From Bacillota bacterium (GTDB lineage: Bacteria; Bacillota; Clostridia; Clostridiales; Clostridiaceae): DNA of 10,705 bases. The stretch covers positions 1-10,705 of the forward strand of contig JAUZPI010000123.1 of the NCBI GenBank assembly GCA_030706015.1, read 5' to 3'. The translations under genes were made by a program, and so were the position numbers. The notes beneath the pieces were generated by a model. It was not told where the DNA came from and searched no databases. It saw only the letters and a program-made list of their open reading frames with translations. This document shows positions 1-6,657 of the stretch, piece after piece (positions within the stretch are counted from its first letter, which is position 1; every line of letters starts with the position of its first letter).

Positions 1-43
1 CATATAAACCCTGTTTTTCAGGATATCCTACGCTATAGCTCAT
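1..43 (-). CDS. gltB: N-terminal fragment of probable glutamate synthase large subunit (cut by window edge)
   Basis: Only the first 14 codons lie in the window; the gene continues off the left edge. The peptide reads MSYSVGYPEKQGLY, and the next codon begins with G. This resembles the start of glutamate synthase large subunits, which typically reach a 'P-K/E-x-QGLY-D' motif shortly before the catalytic N-terminal cysteine of the glutamine amidotransferase domain. That enzyme makes glutamate from glutamine and 2-oxoglutarate. The ATG is supported by a G-rich ribosome binding site (AAGGGGG, 52-58) 8 bases upstream and by a good promoter further up. The assignment rests on a very short peptide recalled from family knowledge, so the product is moderately likely, while the existence of a gene start here is more secure. 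Confidence 0.55.
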   Translation of the reverse strand, partial: MSYSVGYPEKQGLY

Positions 44-103
44 TAAAATAGCCCCCTTATCTATAGTCTTATTTTGATGTATGTAGTAAAAAATGTACGA
101 AAA

Positions 104-127
104 TTTATAAGTATACATTCTTATAAA
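104..127. repeat. Inverted repeat in the leader of the left-edge gene
   Basis: Two perfect 8-base arms, TTTATAAG (104-111) and CTTATAAA (120-127), are separated by 8 bases. The repeat lies just downstream of the predicted transcription start of the left-edge gene (probably gltB) and about 60 bases before its start codon. The position suits a repressor operator or a leader hairpin. The arms are almost pure A/T, so chance is a real alternative. Confidence 0.4.
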
Positions 128-146
128 TAAAAAACCTTGTCTTTAT

Positions 147-174
147 ATTATAATATTATTATGAATTTTTTCAA
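147..174 (-). promoter_or_regulatory. Promoter of the left-edge gene (probable gltB)
   Basis: On the minus strand there is a -35 box TTGAAA (169-174), a 16-base spacer and a perfect -10 box TATAAT (147-152). It is placed to give a leader of about 95 bases before the ATG at 43. It sits in the gap after the helicase gene, where no clear terminator was seen, so read-through from the helicase could also reach the left-edge gene. Confidence 0.55.
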
Positions 175-225
175 TACCAAACTTGCATTTTCTACCGAAA
201 TACAAAATAATTCGAATATTTCTTT

Positions 226-2595
226 CTATTTTTCGACTTTATTTTCCCAAAATTCATTAATAATTTTCAGTTTTTCTATTTTATTCGTCACTTTTAAATA
301 GTGTTCCCATTCTATTGGAAATAACCTCAAATATTCTCTGCTAGTAAAACGTTCATCAAGCAAAAGTACAATTCCTTTATCTTCTTCCGTCCTGATAACC
401 CTTCCTGCTGCCTGCATAACTTTATTCATGCCTGGATAAATGTACGCATACCTGAATCCTTCTCCACTGCCTTTCAAAGCTTCAAAATGCTCCTTAATTA
501 ACTCTCTTTCTAAACATATCTTAGGCAGCCCTACTCCGACAATTATCGCACCTGAGAGTTTATCCCCCTTTAAATCTACACCTTCGCTAAAAATCCCTCC
601 CATTACTGCAAAACCAACAAGTGTTTCACTTGGGTTTGTTTTAAAATGTTGAAGGAAATTTTCTCTTTCTTCATCATTCATGTCCGATTTTTGTATTATA
701 GTTGCAATATTTGTATTTATATGTGTAAATAGCCTATAAACTTCATGCATATACTCATAGGAGGGAAAAAACGCTATATAATTTCCTTTCTTGCCTTCAA
801 TAATGCAATTGATATACTCTGAAATTTTTCCATAGGTTAAATGCCTGTATTTATACTTAGTAGATATTCTATCATTAATCATTAAACAAAGATTTTGTTT
901 TTTAAAGGGTGATCCAATCTTTAGTCTATATGAGTCCTCCCCTCCGCCTAATAGGCTAATAAAATACTCCATAGGGGATAATGTTGCAGAAAAACATACT
1001 GCACTGCTTACCCCTTTCAGTGTCTCTTGAAGGAGCTTCGAAGGATCCATACAAAATAATTTAACTAAAAAATCTTCACTCGTTATTTCGCAATACAAAA
1101 TATACTTATCATCAAAAACTTCTGAAGTCTTAATATATGAATTAAAATTAAAGTAAAGTTCTAAAATTTTTTCTCTTATTTCTGAAGACTGATTCTCTAG
1201 CAGCCATTTTTCACACTGCTTCATAAACTTCCTAATTAGTGTAATTAACTCCGTCGGTAGTTCTTTCGAAACAAAACTAGATTTACCTTCTTCTATGCAG
1301 GTCTTTCTCATCTTAACCAACTGTGAATTTATTTTATTCAATGATTTACCTAATTCCTTATCACTGTTCTTACAAAGGTTCTTTGCTTCTAACACTTCTT
1401 TTTTGTATACAATAGAGGAGAACATCTCCCTAGATCTGTCAACTAAATTATGAGCTTCATCTATAAGAACTGTATACTCTCCCCCTGATTCTAAGAAAAA
1501 TCTTTTTAAACTTACCCTTGGGTCAAATATATAATTATAATCACAAATAACAATATCAGACCATACTGTTAAATCTAGTGATAACTCAAATGGGCAAACT
1601 TTGTGTTTTTCTGCGAATTGCTCTATCTTTTCTCTTGTTAATAAATCCTCTGATAGAATATCTTCTAGAGCATTATTAATTCTATCAAAATGCCCTTTTG
1701 CATATTCGCACTGTTCTGGATCACATACAGCCTTTGATTTAAAACAAATTTTATCTTTTGCTGTAATCCATACAGCTTTCATTCTTAGATTATTCATACT
1801 TAAATTTTCTAAAGCCTTTCGTACCTCTACCCCTGTAATTGTTTTAGCAGTAGCATAAAAAACTTTAGAGGTTAATCCCTTAGTAAAAGCCTTTATAGCT
1901 GGGAATAATGCTCCCATAGTTTTTCCGATTCCAGTAGGTGCCTGGATATAAATTTTGCTTTTGTCTCTTATTGTTCCATATACATTTACAGCCATATCTC
2001 TTTGCCCTAATCGGTACTTTGCAAATGGAAAGTTCAGGTTATCAATAGATAGATTTCTTTTCTCCATCCATTCCCAAGTGAATTTTGCCCAGTGCATATA
2101 TCCATCTACCAACTGGTAAAAAAATTCTTCCAATTCCTTAAACTCATTATCTCTTCTAAACCTCTTAATATCACCTTTATCTAATTGATAGTAGGTAAGC
2201 TGTACGCCTACTTTATCTAAATTATTCTGTAATGCATAAATGTATGCATAACATTTTGCCTGCGCCCAATGTAATATATTACCTTCCTCGAAAATATCCT
2301 CTAAATCCTGCGTTGTGGTTTTAATTTCATCTATAATAATTCCGCTGCTCTCTGTTATGATACCATCAATTCTTCCATTGATTTCCAATATAAGATACTC
2401 TTTTTCTATACTGTGTCTTACAGAGACTTCTGGAACATAATTTTCAGTATCCATCTTTTGAACTTTTTGATGTGCTTTAATTGCATCTGTTGTTCTTGAG
2501 GTACCAAAAAATCCAGATACTAAATCACCACTCCTTAGTACAAATTCTACTAAATCTCGTACTGAAACCATAACCACATTTTTCTTAATCCTCAT
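226..2595 (-). CDS. Fe-S superfamily 2 DNA helicase (XPD/DinG type) with N-terminal PD-(D/E)XK nuclease-like domain
   Basis: A 789-residue ATP-dependent DNA helicase, probably 5'-3' and active in DNA repair. The N-terminal part (about 55-125) has the PD-(D/E)XK pattern of RecB/Cas4-type nucleases: GRIDG with Asp77, then DEIK with Glu90 and Lys92, then Gln112 followed by Tyr116. The helicase core starts near residue 195 with Walker A QAPTGIGKT (218-226) and DEAH at 379-382. Between them four cysteines (284, 291, 296, 334) match the 4Fe-4S domain of XPD-type helicases. Motif V-like GGIFSEGVDL (666-675) and motif VI QAAGRVIR (728-735) lie in the second RecA-like domain. The start is supported by a GGAAGGG ribosome binding site six bases upstream. 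It is divergent from the AmmeMemoRadiSam genes and appears monocistronic. The helicase call is secure; nuclease activity is inferred from motifs only. Confidence 0.9.
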   Translation of the reverse strand: MRIKKNVVMVSVRDLVEFVLRSGDLVSGFFGTSRTTDAIKAHQKVQKMDTENYVPEVSVRHSIEKEYLILEINGRIDGIITESSGIIIDEIKTTTQDLEDIFEEGNILHWAQAKCYAYIYALQNNLDKVGVQLTYYQLDKGDIKRFRRDNEFKELEEFFYQLVDGYMHWAKFTWEWMEKRNLSIDNLNFPFAKYRLGQRDMAVNVYGTIRDKSKIYIQAPTGIGKTMGALFPAIKAFTKGLTSKVFYATAKTITGVEVRKALENLSMNNLRMKAVWITAKDKICFKSKAVCDPEQCEYAKGHFDRINNALEDILSEDLLTREKIEQFAEKHKVCPFELSLDLTVWSDIVICDYNYIFDPRVSLKRFFLESGGEYTVLIDEAHNLVDRSREMFSSIVYKKEVLEAKNLCKNSDKELGKSLNKINSQLVKMRKTCIEEGKSSFVSKELPTELITLIRKFMKQCEKWLLENQSSEIREKILELYFNFNSYIKTSEVFDDKYILYCEITSEDFLVKLFCMDPSKLLQETLKGVSSAVCFSATLSPMEYFISLLGGGEDSYRLKIGSPFKKQNLCLMINDRISTKYKYRHLTYGKISEYINCIIEGKKGNYIAFFPSYEYMHEVYRLFTHINTNIATIIQKSDMNDEERENFLQHFKTNPSETLVGFAVMGGIFSEGVDLKGDKLSGAIIVGVGLPKICLERELIKEHFEALKGSGEGFRYAYIYPGMNKVMQAAGRVIRTEEDKGIVLLLDERFTSREYLRLFPIEWEHYLKVTNKIEKLKIINEFWENKVEK

Positions 2596-2632
2596 GTTTT
2601 TCCCTTCCTAAGCCATTTAAAATCTATCTAAT

Positions 2633-2662
2633 ATTATAAATCCATAATGGTTCTAGTGGAAA
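2633..2662 (-). promoter_or_regulatory. Candidate promoter of the helicase gene
   Basis: On the minus strand a perfect -10 TATAAT (2633-2638) lies 18 bases from a weaker -35 TTTCCA (2657-2662). The predicted start would leave a leader of roughly 30 bases before the ATG at 2595. The -35 match is only partial. Confidence 0.4.
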
Positions 2663-2694
2663 CTGTTATTTTATGTGTAATTTAGAAACTTTGA

Positions 2695-2706
2695 TTTACT
2701 AGTAAA
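2695..2706. repeat. 12-base perfect palindrome between divergent genes
   Basis: TTTACTAGTAAA is a perfect palindrome in the 166-base region between the helicase and the MEMO-AMMECR1 gene. It could be an operator acting on either gene. A palindrome of this length and A/T content is expected by chance a few times in 10 kb, so the support is weak. Confidence 0.2.
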
Positions 2707-2761
2707 AACAATGTATTGAAATTAACACTTGGGGAAAAATTTTATACTGAGGTGATTACTT

Positions 2762-4165
2762 ATGGGAAGTTTTCTTGGATATTATGTTATGCCTCATCCA
2801 CCAATAGTTATTCCAGAAATAGGTAGAGGCGAGGAGAATAAAATTATTAATACTATTAACGCATGCAAAAAGGTTGGGGAAGAAATAGCCACTCTAAAGC
2901 CAGATGCGATAATAATCATTACTCCCCATGGTCCTGTATTTAGGGATGCAATTGCTATTTCAAGGTGTGACAGCTTATCAGGCGATTTGAGTGACTTTGG
3001 AGCCCCTCAATTGAGATTTAACTATAATAACAACTTAGATTTAGTTAATACTATTGGTATGTGCGCAAGCAATATGGGCATTAAAACTGTAGGTATAGAA
3101 GCAGATAGAGCTGAAATTTACGATGTATCATGCCAGTTAGATCATGGTAGTATGGTACCACTATATTTTATAAACGAAAAATACTCAGATTTTGATTTAG
3201 TTCGTATAACTTACGGTTTTCTTAATAAGATAGATCTATATAAATTTGGTACAGCAATTAAAGAAGCTGTAGATATGTGTAACCTGAATGTAGTTTTTAT
3301 TGCCAGCGGAGATTTATCCCACAGATTAAAGGGAGATGGTCCTTACAAATACAGCCCTATGGGAAAAGTTTTTGACGAGAAAATAATTGAATTATTAGAG
3401 AAAGGTGATGTAAAATCAATTTTTTCATTAGACAATCGTATAGTTAATGAAGCTGGTGAATGTGGATTACGTTCCTTTTATATAATGTTAGGCGCAATGA
3501 CTAAAAGAGAAATTATAGGGGAACTACTTTCTTACGAGGGTACCTTTGGCGTAGGTTATGGAGTTCTTAAATTTAATACTAAAGAGAATCCACAAAAAAA
3601 CACTCTGGATAATTTGCTTCAAGAAAAAGCAAAACAAGTAGAATCACTTAGAACAAAAGAAGATACATATGTTAAGCTTGCAAGAGAAAGTCTTGAGTAT
3701 TATGTCAGAGAAGGTAAACCTCTTCCTGTTCCTAATAATCTACCTAGTGAAATGCTAAATGACAAACGAGGAGTTTTCGTATCTTTAAAAAAAGAAGGTG
3801 AACTAAGAGGTTGTATAGGCACTATAGCACCTACTACAGACAGTCTCGCAAAGGAAATCATAAGAAATGCTGTAGAAGCGGGCGAACGAGACCCTAGATT
3901 TTTTCCAGTAGAGGAAGATGAATTAGATGATATAGTTTATTCCGTAGATGTGTTAATGCCACCTGAAGAATCTAATAAAGAGGATCTTGATCCTGAAAAA
4001 TATGGAGTTATTGTAAAACATGGACGAAAAATGGGTCTGCTCCTGCCTGATTTGGAGGGTGTAGATACTCCCGAAAAGCAGCTTGAAATCGCTCTTGATA
4101 AAGCAGGAATTTCACCGGATAGACAATACGAAATTGAACGATTCGAGGTGGTACGACATAAATAA
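2762..4165 (+). CDS. amrA: AmmeMemoRadiSam fusion protein: MEMO/LigB-like domain joined to AMMECR1 domain
   Basis: A 467-residue protein fusing two parts of the AmmeMemoRadiSam system. Residues about 1-270 resemble the MEMO / class III extradiol dioxygenase (LigB) fold. Candidate metal ligands are His12 (MPHPP), His56 (TPHGP), His128 (LDHG), His187 (SGDLSH) and the GECG segment at 232-235. After a polar linker (about 272-300), residues about 300-467 form an AMMECR1 domain with its hallmark LRGCIGT (348-354) and the RDPRFFPV segment (376-383). No signal peptide or membrane segment is seen, so it should be cytosolic. A GAGGTG ribosome binding site lies 7 bases before the ATG. The radical SAM partner follows on the same strand. 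Many genomes encode the two domains separately as AmrB and AmrA; the symbol here names only the AMMECR1 part. The biochemical function is not established, and dioxygenase activity should not be assumed. Confidence 0.9.
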   Translation: MGSFLGYYVMPHPPIVIPEIGRGEENKIINTINACKKVGEEIATLKPDAIIIITPHGPVFRDAIAISRCDSLSGDLSDFGAPQLRFNYNNNLDLVNTIGMCASNMGIKTVGIEADRAEIYDVSCQLDHGSMVPLYFINEKYSDFDLVRITYGFLNKIDLYKFGTAIKEAVDMCNLNVVFIASGDLSHRLKGDGPYKYSPMGKVFDEKIIELLEKGDVKSIFSLDNRIVNEAGECGLRSFYIMLGAMTKREIIGELLSYEGTFGVGYGVLKFNTKENPQKNTLDNLLQEKAKQVESLRTKEDTYVKLARESLEYYVREGKPLPVPNNLPSEMLNDKRGVFVSLKKEGELRGCIGTIAPTTDSLAKEIIRNAVEAGERDPRFFPVEEDELDDIVYSVDVLMPPEESNKEDLDPEKYGVIVKHGRKMGLLLPDLEGVDTPEKQLEIALDKAGISPDRQYEIERFEVVRHK

Positions 4166-4239
4166 TGAATTTTAACTCTATGAACTTTGTCACTTTCAAC
4201 TTAAAAATAAAAAGCTAATTATGTTAAGCATAAATTCAG

Positions 4240-4245
4240 TATAAT
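4240..4245 (+). promoter_or_regulatory. Possible -10 box for the radical SAM gene
   Basis: A perfect TATAAT lies in the 111-base gap between the fusion gene and amrS. Transcription starting from it would begin near 4252 and still include the ribosome binding site and the ATG at 4277. No good -35 box is present at 16-18 bases, so this may be chance and the two genes may simply be co-transcribed. Confidence 0.25.
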
Positions 4246-4263
4246 AATGAATAATTATGCATC

Positions 4264-4272
4264 GGAGAAGGA
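4264..4272 (+). promoter_or_regulatory. Ribosome binding site that decides the amrS start
   Basis: GGAGAAGGA lies just upstream of the ATG at 4277, with GGAG 9 bases away and AAGGA 4 bases away. The upstream in-frame ATG at 4247 has only A/T-rich sequence and a TATAAT in front of it, with no ribosome binding site. Confidence 0.75.
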
Positions 4273-4276
4273 TTAT

Positions 4277-5263
4277 ATGAAAAAAGAAGGAAAATACTAT
4301 ACCACTCAGGATAATTTGATTAGCTGTAATCTTTGTCCACATAACTGCAAACTAAATGAAGGGCAGCATGGAATTTGTGGTATTAGAGAAGCTAGCGAAG
4401 GTTCCTTATACACCTTAAATTATGGTGAGATTTCATCTATTGGTCTTGACCCCATAGAAAAAAAACCACTTTTTCATTTCAAACCTGGAAAAATAGTTCT
4501 CTCTGTAGGAAGCTTTGGATGCAATTTTAGCTGCAGCTTTTGTCAGAATTATTCAATATCAAAAAATCTACCCAAAACTCAGTATGTTGCCCCTGAAGCA
4601 CTTATTGATGAAGCAGGTTCTAGAATATCAGATGGAAATGTAGGGATTGCTTTCACCTACAACGAGCCGTCTATATGGTATGAATATGTTTATGATGTGG
4701 CACAGCTATGCTCTGATAAGAATTTAGACATGATATTAGTTACTAACGGTTATATCAACCTAGAGCCTCTAAAGGACCTACTGCCATATATATCAGCCAT
4801 GAATATTGATTTAAAAGCTTTTAATAATCATTATTATAGAACAGTTTGCGGTGGAGATGTTGATAGCGTTCTCAATACTATCAGCACAGCCGATTCGAAA
4901 TGTCATGTTGAAATAACTACTCTATTAGTTAATGGATATAACGATTCTGATGAAGAAGTAAAAGGATTATCCAAAAAGCTTTCAGAAATTAATAAATCTA
5001 TGCCTCTACACCTTAGTCGATATTATCCTACTTACAAAATGGATGCACCAGCTACTCCAATTGATAGAGTAATATCCTGCAGAGATGTTGCTAAAAAATA
5101 CTTACAATATGTTTATGTAGGAAACATTGCAAATGTTGAAAACAATACCTACTGCCATAAGTGCAATAATCTTTTAATTGAGAGAACAGCTTATGACGTT
5201 AATGTCTATATTAAAGAGCCTATATGTCCTAAATGCAGTGAAAAAATAAACATCATCCTCTAA
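4277..5263 (+). CDS. amrS: AmmeMemoRadiSam system radical SAM enzyme
   Basis: A 328-residue radical S-adenosylmethionine enzyme. The 4Fe-4S cluster motif CxxxCxxC is at Cys82, Cys86 and Cys89 (GCNFSCSFC). An N-terminal cysteine set (C17, C20, C24, C34; CNLCPHNC then GICG) is typical of this family and of pyruvate formate-lyase-activase relatives. Two C-terminal CxxC pairs (293/296 and 317/320) look like a zinc- or iron-binding knuckle, and also fit the family. TFTYNEP-like FTYNEPS (126-132) and the VTNGY segment (155-159) match conserved radical SAM core regions. I chose the ATG at 4277 over the one at 4247 because it has a ribosome binding site and gives the usual family N-terminus. It follows the fusion gene by 111 bases and probably shares its transcript. 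The substrate is unknown. Confidence 0.9.
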   Translation: MKKEGKYYTTQDNLISCNLCPHNCKLNEGQHGICGIREASEGSLYTLNYGEISSIGLDPIEKKPLFHFKPGKIVLSVGSFGCNFSCSFCQNYSISKNLPKTQYVAPEALIDEAGSRISDGNVGIAFTYNEPSIWYEYVYDVAQLCSDKNLDMILVTNGYINLEPLKDLLPYISAMNIDLKAFNNHYYRTVCGGDVDSVLNTISTADSKCHVEITTLLVNGYNDSDEEVKGLSKKLSEINKSMPLHLSRYYPTYKMDAPATPIDRVISCRDVAKKYLQYVYVGNIANVENNTYCHKCNNLLIERTAYDVNVYIKEPICPKCSEKINIIL

Positions 5264-5264
5264 T

Positions 5265-5308
5265 TAAAATGGGATCTAAGGTTTTAAGGTCCCATTTTAT
5301 TTCTTTTT
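5265..5308 (+). terminator. Intrinsic terminator after amrS
   Basis: A 10-base perfect stem, TAAAATGGGA (5265-5274) with TCCCATTTTA (5290-5299), is followed by a T-rich tract to 5308. It starts 2 bases after the amrS stop codon. The right arm overlaps the stop codon of the convergent HxlR gene, so the hairpin could also serve that gene, though the tail is poorer in that direction. Confidence 0.8.
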
Positions 5309-5644
5309 CATTGGGCAGCCTGGCATGTTTTTATGGTCTACTCCGATATTGCACATCATATCTAATAAAGGTTTTATTGATTTGCCATACTCAGTAACAA
5401 AATATTCAACTTTAGGCGGCACCTCTGCATATATCTTTCTTTCAATTAATCCATCTTCCTCTAATTCTCTTAGTTGTTGAACTAAAACCTTCTGTGTTAT
5501 TCCGTTTACCAACCTTTGAAGTTCTCCAAACCTTTTTGTTCCATGGTTTAAATACCACAAAATCACCCCTTTCCATTTACCTCCTATTTGAGCTAAAACT
5601 AATTCCACAGAAGATTCATAGTTATTTTCTTTTTTTCTAACCAT
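5297..5644 (-). CDS. HxlR-family winged-helix transcriptional regulator
   Basis: A 115-residue DNA-binding protein of the MarR-like HxlR family. The signature IGGKWKGVILW (20-30) is followed by the helix-turn-helix region with RFGELQRLV (38-46) and VLVQQLRELEEDGLIER (53-69), and the wing (70-84, with VPPKVEY). Length is normal for the family. Many HxlR proteins carry a cysteine just before the IGGKW motif that senses thiol-reactive or redox stress; here that segment reads SSVELVL and has none. The remaining cysteines are Cys98 and Cys110. The ATG has an AAAGGG ribosome binding site 7 bases upstream. The gene is divergent from the amidohydrolase, and its own promoter contains an operator-like repeat, so it probably controls itself and the amidohydrolase. 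The inducer is unknown. Confidence 0.88.
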   Translation of the reverse strand: MVRKKENNYESSVELVLAQIGGKWKGVILWYLNHGTKRFGELQRLVNGITQKVLVQQLRELEEDGLIERKIYAEVPPKVEYFVTEYGKSIKPLLDMMCNIGVDHKNMPGCPMKKK

Positions 5645-5666
5645 TTTTCAACCCTTTCTTTTAATC

Positions 5667-5695
5667 ATAGTATCAAAAAGGATACCCTTTTACAA
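5667..5695 (-). promoter_or_regulatory. Promoter of the HxlR regulator gene
   Basis: On the minus strand, -35 TTGTAA (5690-5695), a 17-base spacer and -10 TACTAT (5667-5672). An inverted repeat occupies part of the spacer and the edge of the -10 box, which is the arrangement expected for autorepression. Confidence 0.5.
5670..5691. promoter_or_regulatory. Operator-like inverted repeats, probably the HxlR binding site
   Basis: GTATC (5670-5674) and GATAC (5681-5685) form a perfect inverted repeat with 6 bases between. An overlapping repeat pairs AAAAGG (5676-5681) with CCTTTT (5686-5691). Paired GTAnC-type half-sites near the promoter are a common arrangement for HxlR-family regulators (from family knowledge). 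The site lies inside the hxlR-type gene's promoter and about 20 bases upstream of the amidohydrolase promoter. Confidence 0.5.
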
Positions 5696-5707
5696 AAAAG
5701 TCAGTAC

Positions 5708-5736
5708 TTGTTTATAGCTTCTAATAAACCTATTAT
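5708..5736 (+). promoter_or_regulatory. Candidate promoter of the amidohydrolase gene
   Basis: -35 TTGTTT (5708-5713), a 17-base spacer, and -10 TATTAT (5731-5736). A nearby TATAAT at 5734-5739 offers an alternative -10. The predicted start, near 5743, falls in the palindrome TACCGGTA (5742-5749). Confidence 0.4.
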
Positions 5737-5785
5737 AATATTACCGGTATAAATATAAAAGAGAGGCGTCCTCAGTATTTACACT

Positions 5786-5791
5786 AAGGAG
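5786..5791 (+). promoter_or_regulatory. Ribosome binding site that decides the amidohydrolase start
   Basis: AAGGAG at 5786-5791 sits 8 bases before the ATG at 5800. It overlaps an in-frame GTG at 5791, which therefore cannot be the natural start. CCTCAGT (5770-5776) can pair with ACTAAGG (5783-5789), with one mismatch, and would partly mask this site. Confidence 0.7.
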
Positions 5792-5799
5792 TGATTCTA

Positions 5800-6588
5800 A
5801 TGATAATAGATAGTCATCAGCATGTAATACTACCAACTAAAAATCAGCTAGCTATGATGGATAACGCAGGCATTGATAAAACCATTTTATTTGCCACATC
5901 TGTGCACCCAGAAAAAGCACAAAATTTAGCATCCTTCGAAAATGAGCTTAAAATACTTCAAAATATTATTTCAGGAAATGCAAGCTCTGAAAAAGATAGA
6001 TATCTAAAGAGCACTACTGAATTAGTTGAAGTTGTTAAAAATCACCCTGAGAAATTTATAGGATTCGGTCCAGTTCCCCTTTGTCTTTCTTTTGAAGAAA
6101 CATCAGATTGGATAGAAAGCCATATTATTAATAATAACTTTAAAGGACTTGGAGAATTTACACTTGCTCCAGGACAAATTTATAAGTTGGACAATATTTT
6201 CAAACTATCTTCTGCATTTGGAAATCTCCCTTTATGGATTCATACATTTAATCCTTTAACACTAGATGATATTAAACAACTAGGTATCCTTGCAAAAAAA
6301 CATTCTAATGTTCCTGTAGTCTTTGGTCATCTGGGTGGATTTAACTGGTTAACAGCAATACACATTGCTAAAGAGTTATCAAATGTGTACTTGGATTTAT
6401 CCGCTACTTTTTCAACTGTTCAACAAATTTTTTGCATAAAAGAACTACCTGAAAAAACTTTTTTCAGTTCTGATGCACCTTATGGTGAACCTTTATTAGC
6501 TATAGAATCAATAAGATATTTAATAAAAGATAACTATCTAAGGGAATTAGTGCTTGGCGGAAACATAGCAAAACTTTTAAAACTATAA
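5800..6588 (+). CDS. Amidohydrolase-family metal-dependent hydrolase (amidohydrolase_2 / TIM-barrel type)
   Basis: A 262-residue protein beginning MIIDSHQHV, in which His6 and His8 form the HxH metal motif on the first strand of the amidohydrolase TIM barrel. Further likely active-site residues are Glu119 (GLGEF), His148 (WIHTF), His177 (FGHLGG) and Asp225 (SSDAPYG). This order matches the amidohydrolase_2 group, which contains hydrolases and decarboxylases acting on small organic acids, lactones and amides. No signal peptide is seen, so it should be cytosolic. The substrate cannot be told from sequence. The gene is alone on its transcript, ended by a strong terminator, and is divergent from the HxlR regulator, which suggests regulated expression. 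The start was moved from the GTG at 5791 to the ATG at 5800 because the ribosome binding site overlaps that GTG. Confidence 0.85.
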   Translation: MIIDSHQHVILPTKNQLAMMDNAGIDKTILFATSVHPEKAQNLASFENELKILQNIISGNASSEKDRYLKSTTELVEVVKNHPEKFIGFGPVPLCLSFEETSDWIESHIINNNFKGLGEFTLAPGQIYKLDNIFKLSSAFGNLPLWIHTFNPLTLDDIKQLGILAKKHSNVPVVFGHLGGFNWLTAIHIAKELSNVYLDLSATFSTVQQIFCIKELPEKTFFSSDAPYGEPLLAIESIRYLIKDNYLRELVLGGNIAKLLKL

Positions 6589-6591
6589 AGC

Positions 6592-6627
6592 AAAAGCTGT
6601 CGACAGTAACATCGACAGCTTTTTTTA
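6592..6627 (+). terminator. Strong intrinsic terminator after the amidohydrolase gene
   Basis: A perfect 12-base stem (AAAAGCTGTCGA at 6592-6603 with TCGACAGCTTTT at 6612-6623), an 8-base loop and a run of T through 6626. It begins 3 bases after the stop codon. It may also terminate the convergent kimA-like gene, whose stop is 30 bases away; on that strand the tail is only TTTTG. Confidence 0.92.
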
Positions 6628-6657
6628 TTTCTGTATACTTACAAAATTATGATAATA

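Noticed and set aside
1601..1858. Plus-strand open frame of 85 codons opposite the helicase gene, and similar frames at 440-652, 7955-8146 and 9848-10033.
   Set aside because: They lie antisense inside well-supported genes, have no recognisable domain and show no convincing ribosome binding site.
2732..2748. TATACT at 2743-2748 as the -10 box of the MEMO-AMMECR1 gene.
   Set aside because: Transcription from it would start within or after the ribosome binding site, 13 bases before the ATG, leaving almost no leader; the -35 spacing is also poor.
4247..4276. Ten-residue N-terminal extension of the radical SAM protein from the ATG at 4247.
   Set aside because: No ribosome binding site precedes that ATG, which directly follows an A/T-rich -10-like sequence; the ATG at 4277 has a strong site and gives the usual family start.
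5742..5749. TACCGGTA palindrome as a second operator for the amidohydrolase.
   Set aside because: Only 8 bases long with no extension on either side; it is easily produced by chance, although it falls near the predicted transcription start.
5791..5799. GTG start for the amidohydrolase at 5791.
   Set aside because: The GTG overlaps the AAGGAG ribosome binding site, which is correctly spaced for the ATG at 5800.
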